Shown: positions 44,384 through 52,143 of the stretch, piece after piece | Position numbering within the stretch: the first letter of the stretch is position 1 | Layout: every line of letters starts with the position of its first letter | Source: JBCCGG01 sp039029395 | Lineage (GTDB): Bacteria; Pseudomonadota; Alphaproteobacteria; Kiloniellales; JAKSDN01 | Assembly: GCA_039029395.1 (NCBI GenBank) | Contig: JBCCGG010000037.1 | Span: forward strand, 1-57,401 | Reading direction: 5' to 3' | DNA: 57,401 nucleotides | Notes under the pieces: model-generated | Seen by the model: only the letters and a program-made list of their open reading frames with translations | Databases searched by the model: none | Told to the model about the DNA's origin: nothing | Program-made: the position numbers and the translations under genes

Positions 44384-44689
44384 CTAGGGCTTGGAAGGAT
44401 CAAAGGCGTCGCAGAGGATCGCGCGGCCCTCGACGGACCCGAGGCGAAGCCCGATGATCGCCTGATAGGCGGGCGAGTTGTACCATTTCTTGGCCTCGTC
44501 CCGGCTCTTGAACTTCAAGATGACCGTCCGGTCGTCATGGCTGTCGCCCTCGACGATCTCGATGTTCTGGTCGACCACCAGAATCTCCGGGTCATAGGCC
44601 TGCAAAGACTCCACGGCCTTCGGAAGGTAGTCGCTGTTCAGGGTCTCGGAATCGAGAACCTTGTGACTGAAAATGAAGTAAGCCGCCAT
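44384..44689 (-). CDS. DUF1330 family protein
   Basis: 101 aa. MAAYFIFSHKVLDSETLNSDYL, ILVVDQNIEIVEGDSHDDRTVILKFKSRDEAKKWYNSPAYQAIIGLR is a clear DUF1330 member and a distant paralogue of the one at 42763-43065, which it resembles in length and in the ILKFKSRDEAKKW/IIQWPSKEAAEAF segment. Ferredoxin-like dimeric fold; no catalytic residues are recognised. GGAGGGAAGG precedes the ATG. It follows the cupin gene by 61 bases and precedes the hydrolase by 48. Confidence 0.92.
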   Translation of the reverse strand: MAAYFIFSHKVLDSETLNSDYLPKAVESLQAYDPEILVVDQNIEIVEGDSHDDRTVILKFKSRDEAKKWYNSPAYQAIIGLRLGSVEGRAILCDAFDPSKP

Positions 44690-44750
44690 TTGTCCTTCCC
44701 TCCGCCTCTCGCTTCGCCGCGCCCCGCCCCTATGGTTTTGCAGGCAGGAC

Positions 44751-45086
44751 TTACTTGAACTCCACCAGGATTTCCCGATAGGGCGTCGAGCCGGCGTTGC
44801 GCGCCTTGTGCGTGGCCGGAACGCGCAAACCTTTGCCCGGCTCGGAGAGCACCTCGATCTCGTCGCCGATCAGCTTCAGCTCGAAGATCGCCCCGGTCGG
44901 CACCTCGACGGTGCCCAGGTCGTTGCCTTGAGCATCGAAGACCTGCAAGGGCGCACCCGAGACCGAGTACCACATGTAATCGTGTTCGTGGGTGTGCAGC
45001 TGAGTCTCCTCGCCCGGCGCTAGCTCGAAGTTCCAGACGATCACTCTGTCGTTCTCGAAGACCTTTTCCGTTCCCACTCCGGCCAT
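44751..45086 (-). CDS. Small cupin protein
   Basis: 111 aa. NFELAPGEETQLHTHEHDYMWYSVSG has His-x-His-x5-type metal ligands of cupin motif 1 (His-Thr-His-Glu-His-Asp), and the second motif is weaker (GLRVPATHKARN, with one His). It may bind Fe or Mn and act as a small dioxygenase, isomerase or sugar-binding protein. GGGAGA precedes ATG 45086. It is the first gene of the five-gene minus-strand operon and is divergent from the LysR gene, so it is probably controlled by that regulator. Confidence 0.88.
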   Translation of the reverse strand: MAGVGTEKVFENDRVIVWNFELAPGEETQLHTHEHDYMWYSVSGAPLQVFDAQGNDLGTVEVPTGAIFELKLIGDEIEVLSEPGKGLRVPATHKARNAGSTPYREILVEFK

Positions 45087-45129
45087 GTCACGATCTCCCA
45101 CTTGAATGCGTTGTCGCCACTCTAATACT

Positions 45130-45151
45130 TGTAAATCACGTGTAAATTACG
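45130..45151. promoter_or_regulatory. Tandem 11-base direct repeat, candidate LysR site
   Basis: TGTAAATCACG (45130-45140) and TGTAAATTACG (45141-45151) follow each other without gap; 10 of 11 bases agree, one helical turn apart. They lie between the divergent LysR and cupin genes in AT-rich DNA, the expected place for a LysR tetramer site. Confidence 0.55.
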
Positions 45152-45174
45152 TAGTTTCGAGTTGATAATTCGGG

Positions 45175-45187
45175 ATATCGATATAAT
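45175..45187 (+). promoter_or_regulatory. ATATCGATAT palindrome and TATAAT box before the LysR start
   Basis: ATATCGATAT (45175-45184) is a perfect palindrome that overlaps a perfect TATAAT (45182-45187). TATAAT lies only three bases before ATG 45191, so a transcript from it would start near the second in-frame ATG at 45197, that is, nearly leaderless. No good -35 box is found at 16-18 bases. Confidence 0.4.
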
Positions 45188-45190
45188 ACC

Positions 45191-46099
45191 ATGGAAATGG
45201 ACAGCCTTCGGCTCTTCGTCCTGGCGGCGGAGAAGCTCAACATCAGCGCCGCCGGCCGGGAACTCGGCATGGGGCCGGCGGTGGCCAGCGCCAAGCTCGC
45301 CAAGCTGGAAAGGGCCCTGGGTGCGGACCTGCTGCACCGCTCGACCCGCAAGGTGGCGTTGTCCTTGGAGGGCGCCGAGTTTCTGCCCTACGCCAGGGAG
45401 ATTTTGGCCCAGGAAGGTGCCGCCCGCGCCGCCTTGGGGCTCGACCGGGCGGAGCCGACGGGCACCTTGCGGTTCGCCGCGCCGAGCAGCTTCGCGCAGC
45501 TCTACATCGCGCCGCTGCTGCCGGATTTCTTGGCCCGTCATCCGGGCATCAGCCTCGACCTGCGGCTCTCCGACACCCAGTTCGACCTGATCGAGGGCAG
45601 CTTCGATCTGGCCCTGCGCAATCATGCGCTCGAGGACAGCAGCCTCAAGGCACGCAAGCTGGCCGACGACACGCGCATCCTCTGCGCCGCGCCCGCCTAT
45701 CTGGACCAGATGGGAACGCCCGGGCACCCGAACGATCTGGCCAAGCATCGCCTGGTCGCTTTCAAGGACCAGTCGCCCAAGAAACTGGTCGCCCGCGATG
45801 GCGAGGCGGGGCTCTTCGATCCGCGCCAGGCCGGCTGCCGACTGGTGATCGACGACGGTCTAAGCCATAAGATCGCAACCCTGGCCGGCGCCGGGATCTC
45901 GAACAACTCGCTCTGGAGCGTTCATCGGGAGCTGGCCGAAGGGTCCCTGGTCCGGGTCCTGCCGGACTACGAGATCGACGACCGGTCGGTGCTCTGGCTG
46001 GTCTATCCGAAATCCAACGTCCTCACCGCAAAGGTCCGAACCTTCATGGATTTTCTGCTGGAGGAGATCGGCAAGTCCCCGGCGTGGTCCGAAGGTTAA
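45191..46099 (+). CDS. LysR-family regulator
   Basis: 302 aa. DSLRLFVLAAEKLNISAAGREL with GPAVASAKLAKLERALGADL is the winged helix-turn-helix, followed by a LysR effector domain (LRFAAPSSFAQLYIAPLLPDFLARHPGISLDLRL). It should control the divergent cupin-DUF1330-hydrolase-ABM-DUF1330 operon, with the tandem 11-base repeat as candidate site; effector unknown. A Shine-Dalgarno is missing and a TATAAT sits just before ATG 45191, so the true start may be ATG 45197 on a leaderless message. Confidence 0.92.
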   Translation: MEMDSLRLFVLAAEKLNISAAGRELGMGPAVASAKLAKLERALGADLLHRSTRKVALSLEGAEFLPYAREILAQEGAARAALGLDRAEPTGTLRFAAPSSFAQLYIAPLLPDFLARHPGISLDLRLSDTQFDLIEGSFDLALRNHALEDSSLKARKLADDTRILCAAPAYLDQMGTPGHPNDLAKHRLVAFKDQSPKKLVARDGEAGLFDPRQAGCRLVIDDGLSHKIATLAGAGISNNSLWSVHRELAEGSLVRVLPDYEIDDRSVLWLVYPKSNVLTAKVRTFMDFLLEEIGKSPAWSEG

Positions 46100-46279
46100 G
46101 ATCGCTTGCAGTGGGTTTAAGGTGCAAATGCCTGCCGACCCAAAGCAAGAATCCGAGCTATCGTCGGAATTGAACAAAAGACCGTTTCAGGGCTGATGCA
46201 CCATGCAACGTTCAGTCAGGCGGCCGTCGGATTGCTCGCCACCGCAAACCCGTGAGAGACGCGGCTGAATACATCGTTC
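46100..46279. other. Gap between convergent LysR and aminotransferase genes
   Basis: 180 bases, moderately AT-rich; no gene, terminator hairpin or repeat recognised. Confidence 0.45.
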
Positions 46280-47434
46280 TCACCGCCGGTCCTTGAGCCA
46301 ATCCCCCAGCCGCTCCGTCGCGGCGACGATCGTCTCAGGCGCGCCAGCGAAGGAGACTCTCAACGTTCGGTGGCCGCGCGCCGGGTCGAAGTCCATGCCC
46401 GGCGTCAGGGCGACTCCCGTCTCGGCCAGCACTTGACGGCAAAAGGCCACGGAATCGTTGGTGAAACGGCCCACGTCGGCATAGAGGTAGAAGGCGCCGT
46501 CGGCCGGCGCCAAGCGGTCCAGACCGGCTGCCGGCAGAGATTCCAGAAGGTGTTCCCGGTTGCGCGCGTAGTTGGCGACCAGGCCGTCCAACTCGTCCTC
46601 GCAATCGAGCGCCGCAACCCCGGCGATCTGAGAGAGCGTCGGCGCCGAGATGAAGAGGTTTTGGCCCAGACACTCGACCGGCCGCACCAAGTCCTCGGGC
46701 AACACCATCCAGCCGAGCCGCCAGCCGGTCATGGAGTAGTACTTGGAAAAGCTGTTGATGACGATCGCGTCATCGCTCAGCTCGAGCGCGGAGACCGCCG
46801 GATCGCCGAAGGTGATGCCGTGGTAGATCTCGTCCGACACCAGGCGGATGCCCCGCTCCGCGCAGCAGGCGACGATGTCGCTCAGCTCTCGTCGGCCGAC
46901 CATGGTGCCCGTCGGGTTGGAGGGGCTAGCCAAGATCAGGCCCTCCAAGGGACCGGCGCCATCGATCAGCTCAGGCGTCGGTTGATAGCGGTGTGCCAGA
47001 TCGCACTCCAGCAGCACCGGCTCCAGGTCGAGCGCGCTCAGGATGTTGCGGTAGGCCGGATAGCCGGGTGCCGCCAGGGCAACCCGGTCGCCCGGGTCGA
47101 AGGCCGCCAGAAAGCCGAGCAGAAAGCCGGCCGAGGAGCCGGTTGTCACCACCACACGGACAGGATCCAGCGCGACCCCGTAGCGCCGCCGGTAGAGCTC
47201 GGCCAGACCTTGGCGCAGGGGCGCAATGCCGAGCGCGTCGGTGTAGCCGATCAGCTCTTGGTCGAGCGCGGCCTTGGCCGCCTGGCGCACGCGCTCCGGC
47301 GCCGGGGTGCCGGGCTGGCCGATCTCCAGGTGCAGCACCTCCGCGCCCGCCGCCTGGCGCTCGTTGGCGGCGCGCAGCACGTCCATCACGATGAACGGCG
47401 AGATCGCTCCGCGCGCCGAGGTTTTGAGGGTCAT
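46280..47434 (-). CDS. Class I/II PLP aminotransferase
   Basis: 384 aa. LHLEIGQPGTPAPERVRQA and GYTDALGIAPLRQGLAELY open the fold as in aspartate-type aminotransferases, ILASPSNPTGTM and RLVSDEIYHGITF hold the Asn and Asp that contact PLP, and the Schiff-base Lys is in NSFSKYYSMTGWRLGWM. RVSFAG near the end supplies the substrate-carboxylate Arg. Substrate could be aspartate, an aromatic or another amino acid. The ATG at 47434 overlaps the stop of the gamma-glutamyltransferase-like gene in ATGA, so the two are translated together; the longer frame to 47485 lies within that gene. Confidence 0.93.
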   Translation of the reverse strand: MTLKTSARGAISPFIVMDVLRAANERQAAGAEVLHLEIGQPGTPAPERVRQAAKAALDQELIGYTDALGIAPLRQGLAELYRRRYGVALDPVRVVVTTGSSAGFLLGFLAAFDPGDRVALAAPGYPAYRNILSALDLEPVLLECDLAHRYQPTPELIDGAGPLEGLILASPSNPTGTMVGRRELSDIVACCAERGIRLVSDEIYHGITFGDPAVSALELSDDAIVINSFSKYYSMTGWRLGWMVLPEDLVRPVECLGQNLFISAPTLSQIAGVAALDCEDELDGLVANYARNREHLLESLPAAGLDRLAPADGAFYLYADVGRFTNDSVAFCRQVLAETGVALTPGMDFDPARGHRTLRVSFAGAPETIVAATERLGDWLKDRR

Positions 47435-49041
47435 CGGGCGGTCGCCGCCAGGCCATAGCCCCGGGGATCGCTGGCCGCCAGGCAAAGGTCCACGTCGTCG
47501 GTCAGCCCGTTGGGGCAGTGGAAGGCGTTGACCCGGCCGATGCGCGCCTTCAGCTCCAGGCGGTGGCCGCGCACCCGCAAGGCCTCGCGCACCGGCTCCG
47601 GCACCTCGGCCTCGTAGAGCACCACGTCGGGCGCGCCGCCGTGGTGCAGCCGGGACCGGGCGACCGCCGACTTGGCGTCCTGCTCAAGGGCAAGCAGGCC
47701 GAGCAGCACCTGCACCAGGGCGGTCGGCGCCTCGGCGCCGCCGCTGGCCGCGACCGCGCTATAGCCTTCCCCGCTCTCCACGTTGCCGTAGACCGCGACG
47801 CTGGGTGCCAGCACGCCGTTGCTCGCCGGCCCGGGCACCGCCGGCATCACGATGCCGGTACCGGGCGCCACCCGGCGCGAGCCGAAGAGGCCGTTGTTGG
47901 TAAAGCTGCAGGCGATCGCATTGCCGTATTGGTCGCCGGCCACCAGGCCGGCGCCGTAGGGCACCTCGGCCACCGGATAGGGCGGATTGGGCAGCCGGTC
48001 GGCCGGTGTGTGCCGTGCCGGGTCATAGTCGGCCATGACCTGCTCCAGATGGGCCTCGGAGAGGATCTCGGCCGGGTCCGGCGAGGTGCCCAGGGCAAGA
48101 AAGCGGTCCCGGTCGGCGAAGGCGCGCATGGCCGCCTCGACGAAGAGATGGGAGGCCAGGCCGATGTTCTCGTCGGCGTAGTCCTCGACCTCGGTCACGA
48201 GCTGCCAGAGCTCGGCCGCCAGCAATCCGTTGTCGGCCGGCGGCAGGGAGAAGTAGAGCTCGCGCCGGCCGAACTGGACCTTGGCGGGCGCGCGCACCTC
48301 GGGCACCGCCTTCCACAGCTCGTCGACTGTGATCGTCTGGCCGGCCGCGGCGGCGGCCTCGACGAAGCGCCGGGCGAACTCGCCGCTGTAGACATAGCCC
48401 GCGCCCTTGACCCGAATGCCCGAAAGCACGCCGCTCAACTCGAACTGCTCGATGCGCTCGCCCTCCTTGGGCAGGGCGCCGTCCTTGGTGCGGTAGAGCG
48501 CGCTCAGCTCCGGGTTGGCATCGAGCCAGGGCCGGGCCTCGATCAGATCCTTGGCGAAGGCGCGGCTGACCTCGTGTCCGAATCGCGCCAGGCCCTCGGC
48601 CGGGATCACCACCTCGGACCAGCGTATGATGCCGAGGCGGGCGTGCAGGGCCGCCATGGCCCGGGGGCCCAGCGGCAGCACGCCGCCCGACGGCCCGGCC
48701 TGGGGCAGAAACTCGATCAGGCTGGCCTCTTGGGCCTGGCTGTCGAGGGTCAGGCAGACCCCGCCGCCAGCCAGGCTGACCCGCGAGGGCAAGGTCACGG
48801 TCATGGTGAAGTACATGGCGACCGCGGCGTCGACCGCGCTGCCGCCGTTGCCGATGATGTCCCGGCCGATCACCACCGCGCGCGGCTCGTCGGCCGCCAC
48901 CACGCCGGCAAAACCCTCGACCAGGCCGACCACCGGCACCTCGTCGTCGCCGCACGCGGCTGTCACCAGGCCGAGGGCGAGCAGGCCCGCCAGGCCGCGA
49001 AAAAGGGGTCTTGGTTGACCCCGCGTCGAGCTCTTGATCAC
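47431..49041 (-). CDS. Gamma-glutamyltransferase-like lipoprotein lacking the catalytic Thr
   Basis: 536 aa. The N-terminus has a lipobox, GLLALGLVTAACGDD, so the mature protein would be a lipid-anchored periplasmic lipoprotein. Overall fold and length are those of gamma-glutamyltransferases (IGNGGSAVDAAVAMYFTMTVT, GGGVCLTL, SGGAEAPTALVQVLLGL). In active enzymes the small subunit begins with the nucleophile Thr in T-T-H-x-S-V-V-D; here the aligned place reads Y-G-A-G-L-V-A-G-D, with Gly363 instead of Thr, so autocleavage and hydrolysis are not expected. The start is GTG 49041, set by the lipobox and GGGG seven bases upstream; the frame is open to 49245. It is coupled to an aminotransferase by ATGA. 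Confidence 0.88.
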   Translation of the reverse strand: MIKSSTRGQPRPLFRGLAGLLALGLVTAACGDDEVPVVGLVEGFAGVVAADEPRAVVIGRDIIGNGGSAVDAAVAMYFTMTVTLPSRVSLAGGGVCLTLDSQAQEASLIEFLPQAGPSGGVLPLGPRAMAALHARLGIIRWSEVVIPAEGLARFGHEVSRAFAKDLIEARPWLDANPELSALYRTKDGALPKEGERIEQFELSGVLSGIRVKGAGYVYSGEFARRFVEAAAAAGQTITVDELWKAVPEVRAPAKVQFGRRELYFSLPPADNGLLAAELWQLVTEVEDYADENIGLASHLFVEAAMRAFADRDRFLALGTSPDPAEILSEAHLEQVMADYDPARHTPADRLPNPPYPVAEVPYGAGLVAGDQYGNAIACSFTNNGLFGSRRVAPGTGIVMPAVPGPASNGVLAPSVAVYGNVESGEGYSAVAASGGAEAPTALVQVLLGLLALEQDAKSAVARSRLHHGGAPDVVLYEAEVPEPVREALRVRGHRLELKARIGRVNAFHCPNGLTDDVDLCLAASDPRGYGLAATAR

Positions 49042-49315
49042 AACGCGCCCCTGTCTGGTTTGCTTTTTCCTTTGGTTGCTTCGGCTAGCTTTATTGTCCG
49101 CGGCCGGCCAAGACGCAAGCCCCGGGGCAAGACCGGAAAATTCACCGCCCTGCATCCAAAGCCGGAAGCGGCTCGTAGAAGGGGTATATCGGCAAGCGCG
49201 AAGTGACGTGACCCGGTGGCGCTCAAAAAACCCTGAGGCCGCCAACGCTCGAAGTGCGCCCCGATTTCAACCTATCCCGGCGGGGCGTCCCGCCAAGCAA
49301 CCAAAGGAAGAAACC
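49042..49315. other. Divergent promoter region of the GGT-like and DUF4331 genes
   Basis: 274 bases between the two divergent starts. It contains T-rich stretches near the GGT-like side, and GGTATATCGG (around 49172-49181) could be a -10 element toward DUF4331. No convincing ECF-type promoter pair is recognised by eye, though the ECF sigma factor encoded downstream is expected to act here. Confidence 0.4.
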
Positions 49316-50935
49316 ATGAAGTTCCGAACCTTGGCCTCGGCACTCGCCATGAGTACAGCCGTCACGGCTGTGCTGCCGGCCTTGCCGGCCCAGGCCGCGA
49401 GCCACCGCGAAGCCCCGATGATCGCGATGGACCCCTCGGCCGACATCACCGACGTCTATGCCTTCGTCAGCTACGACGAGGAGAACCTGGCGCGCGCGCC
49501 CGAAGACCGCCGGGTTACATTCATCATGAACGTAATCCCAGGTCAGGATCCGGGCGACGGGCCGAACTATTTCAATTTTTCCGATGAAGTGCTTTACGAG
49601 ATTCACATCGACAACGACAAGGACGGCGTCGCCGACGACGTCACCTATCAGTTCTCCTTCGAGACCGAGAGTCGACCGGTGTTCGGCACCCGTGACACGC
49701 CGCTCGCCTATGTGGGCAATCCGGCGCTCGCCGCCGCCGGCCTCGGCGGCATCACGGCGCTCGACGGGCCGGGCTCGGAAGGCATGGCCCAGCGCCAGAC
49801 CTATCGTGTCACCGAAGTGCGCGGCAAGCGGTCGGTCGAGCTCTTCTCGGCGGACAACTTGGTCGCCGTGCCCTCCAACGTCGGACCGGCGACCATGCCG
49901 GACTACGAGGATCTGGCTGCTCAAGGCATCTACCAGGAAAGCGGCAGACGGGTGTTCGCCGGTCAGCGCGCCGAGACCTTCTACATCGACCTGGGCGCAG
50001 TCTTCGACACTGTCAACCTGCGCCGTCCGGTGCCGGCCCTGAGTGTGGAAGAAGACTTCAACGACTTTGTCGATCCCTTCGGCGTCAACCGCTTTTCCGG
50101 CTTCAACGTCCACACCATCGCGATCGAAGTGCCGATCTCCGAGATCACGGTGGACGGCAAATCCTTCGAAGAGACCGCGGTGCCGGTGATCGGCATGTAC
50201 GCCAGCACCAGCCGGCGGGCGATCCGCAACTTCACGGCCAATGGCAAGACCCAGGCCAACGGCCCGTTCCGCCAGATCGCGCGCATGGCCAATCCGCTGT
50301 TCAATGAACTGCTGATCGACACGCCCTTCAAGGACCAGTGGAACGCCTCCGAGCCCGAGGACGAGGCCCAGTTCCAGCCGCTGTTCCAGGATCCGACCCT
50401 GGCGACCGCGCTCAACCTGATCTTCGGCCTCGGCGTGCCGGCTGCCCCGCGCACGGACTTGACCTCGCTGCTGCTCAAGTACCAGGGCCAGCCCTTGAAC
50501 GGCACCGACTGCGGCGATCCCTGCTCTGAGCTGCTGCGCCTCGACCTCCGGACGACACCGACACCGGCCGAGCAGCAAAGCCGCCTGGGCCTGGCCTTGA
50601 GCGGCGGCGCCGACCTCAACGGTTGGCCCAATGGCCGGCGGCCGAACGACGACGTGACCGACATCGCGATCCGGGTCGTCGGCGGCTCGCTCTACGCCAA
50701 CGCTCGCATCGGCGACGGGGTCAACGGGCTGCAGGATGCGCCCGGCGCCGGGACCGATGACGGGCCAGGCTACGGCGAGGTGCCGGGCAACCTGCTCGAC
50801 ACCACGGCGAACGGCATCGCAAAGGAGTTCCCCTTCCTGCCGACGCCCCACGACGGGCGCAACCGGCAGCACGTCGACTGCGACGAAGAAGGCGCCAACT
50901 TCTGCGACGAGCCGATCGTCAGCGAAGGCTCCTAA
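49316..50935 (+). CDS. DUF4331 family secreted protein
   Basis: 539 aa. Signal peptide about residues 1-27 (ALAMSTAVTAVLPALPAQA), then the DUF4331 hallmark ASHREAP directly after cleavage. It contains a calcium-binding-like loop D99-N-D-K-D-G-V-A-D-D108, many Asp/Asn-rich turns, and a Cys pair (NGTDCGDPC) plus CDEEGANFC near the C-terminus. Function of the family is unknown; it is extracytoplasmic and beta-rich. AAAGGAAG gives a good ribosome-binding site before ATG 49316. The gene is followed by a strong hairpin and then a TPR, HupE/UreJ, ECF sigma and anti-sigma gene in the same direction, so it is the likely main output of that sigma factor. Confidence 0.92.
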   Translation: MKFRTLASALAMSTAVTAVLPALPAQAASHREAPMIAMDPSADITDVYAFVSYDEENLARAPEDRRVTFIMNVIPGQDPGDGPNYFNFSDEVLYEIHIDNDKDGVADDVTYQFSFETESRPVFGTRDTPLAYVGNPALAAAGLGGITALDGPGSEGMAQRQTYRVTEVRGKRSVELFSADNLVAVPSNVGPATMPDYEDLAAQGIYQESGRRVFAGQRAETFYIDLGAVFDTVNLRRPVPALSVEEDFNDFVDPFGVNRFSGFNVHTIAIEVPISEITVDGKSFEETAVPVIGMYASTSRRAIRNFTANGKTQANGPFRQIARMANPLFNELLIDTPFKDQWNASEPEDEAQFQPLFQDPTLATALNLIFGLGVPAAPRTDLTSLLLKYQGQPLNGTDCGDPCSELLRLDLRTTPTPAEQQSRLGLALSGGADLNGWPNGRRPNDDVTDIAIRVVGGSLYANARIGDGVNGLQDAPGAGTDDGPGYGEVPGNLLDTTANGIAKEFPFLPTPHDGRNRQHVDCDEEGANFCDEPIVSEGS

Positions 50936-50942
50936 TGCCTCG

Positions 50943-50973
50943 GGGGAGGGCGTGCCGCAAAGGCGCCCTCCCC
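50943..50973 (+). terminator. Strong intercistronic hairpin after the DUF4331 gene
   Basis: GGGGAGGGCG (50943-50952) and CGCCCTCCCC (50964-50973) form a perfect 10-base stem with an 11-base loop, followed by GCCTCTTCTTTC. The U-tract is interrupted, so it probably gives partial termination or protects the upstream message, allowing the DUF4331 mRNA to exceed the four downstream genes. Confidence 0.7.
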
Positions 50974-50997
50974 GCCTCTTCTTTCGGGAGCTACCCC

Positions 50998-52143
50998 ATG
51001 ACCCGCTTGTCCTGCCTGTTGATCGCCCTGAGCACCTTCTTGTCACCTAGTGTTGCTTCGGCCGAGCCCTATCTGCCCAGCGACGAGTCCCAGGTGCTGG
51101 AGCGCCTGCCAGAGGCCCCCGCCTCGGCCCTGCGCCAACGTCTGTCGCAAGATCCGACAAATCTCGGATTGGCCGTGGAGCTTGCCCAAAGTTACATCAG
51201 CGCCGCCCGGGCCGAAGGCGACCCACGATACAACGGCTATGCCCAGGCGGCGCTTTCGCCCTGGTGGCAGGACGCCGCGCCACCGATCCCGGTGCTGGTC
51301 CTGCGCGCCACCCTGCGCCAGAACCGCCACGACTTCGCGGCCGCCCTGGCCGATTTGGACCAGGTTTTGGCCCGTCGCCCCGACCATTCCCAAGCCAGGC
51401 TGACCCGCGCGGTGATCCTCCAGGTCCAGGGCCGCTATGGCGAGGCCGCCACGAGCTGCCGCTACCTGCGCGGCCTGGTCGCCGCCACCTGCGCGGCCGA
51501 AAGCGCCAGCCTGAGCGGCCGTCTGGACGACTCCTACGAGGCCCTGCGCCGCGCTTTTCAAAGCGCCGGTTCCAGCGCGCCGCCGGAGATCCGCCTCTGG
51601 GGGCAAACCGTGCTGGCCGAGATGGCCGAGCGCCGGGGCGATGGGCAGTCGGCCGAGCGGCACTTCCGGACCGCCTTGGCGCTGGGCCTGCCCGATGCCT
51701 ACTTAATCGGCGCCTACAGCGATTTTCTGCTTGCCCAAGACCGCGCCGATGAGGTGCTGGACCTGATTCCCGAAGCGCCGCGCCCCGACGGCCTGCTGCT
51801 GCGCCGGGCGCTCGCCGAACGGGCGCTCGGCCGGCCGCCGATGCTGGCCGCCCTCGAGGCCCGCTTCGCCGCCAGCCGGCGCCGGGGCGACAGCGCTCAC
51901 CAGCGGGCCGAGGCGCGCTATCGCCTGGATCTGCTGGGCCATGCGGAGGCGGCGCTCACCCTCGCGCGCGACACTTGGCGGGTTCAGCGCGAGCCTTGGG
52001 ACGCCCGTCTGCTGCTCCGCGCCGCGCTCGCAGCCGGTCGTCCCGAGGCTGCGCGCGAGGTGCTCGCCTGGCTCGAGGCCACGGGCCTGGAGGACGTCCG
52101 CCTGGCGGCCCTGGCCGCGCGTTTGAAGGCGCCCGCGTCATGA
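50998..52143 (+). CDS. Periplasmic TPR-repeat protein
   Basis: 381 aa. Signal peptide about residues 1-21 (LSCLLIALSTFLSPSVASA), so it acts in the periplasm. From about residue 85 there are at least six helix pairs of TPR type (RHDFAAALADLDQVLARRP, GRYGEAATSCRYLRGLV, GDGQSAERHFRTALALG, DRADEVLDLIPEAPRP). TPR proteins scaffold protein complexes; this one probably brings DUF4331 and the HupE-like membrane protein together, which is inference. GGGAG precedes ATG 50998. Its stop overlaps the next start as ATGA (52140-52143), a sign of coupled translation. Confidence 0.85.
   Translation: MTRLSCLLIALSTFLSPSVASAEPYLPSDESQVLERLPEAPASALRQRLSQDPTNLGLAVELAQSYISAARAEGDPRYNGYAQAALSPWWQDAAPPIPVLVLRATLRQNRHDFAAALADLDQVLARRPDHSQARLTRAVILQVQGRYGEAATSCRYLRGLVAATCAAESASLSGRLDDSYEALRRAFQSAGSSAPPEIRLWGQTVLAEMAERRGDGQSAERHFRTALALGLPDAYLIGAYSDFLLAQDRADEVLDLIPEAPRPDGLLLRRALAERALGRPPMLAALEARFAASRRRGDSAHQRAEARYRLDLLGHAEAALTLARDTWRVQREPWDARLLLRAALAAGRPEAAREVLAWLEATGLEDVRLAALAARLKAPAS

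Noticed and set aside
47518..49206. 562-codon plus-strand open frame
   Set aside because: Antisense of the GGT-like gene, without recognisable domains.
49223..51046. 607-codon minus-strand open frame
   Set aside because: Antisense shadow of the DUF4331 gene, which has a signal peptide, SHREAP hallmark and ribosome-binding site.
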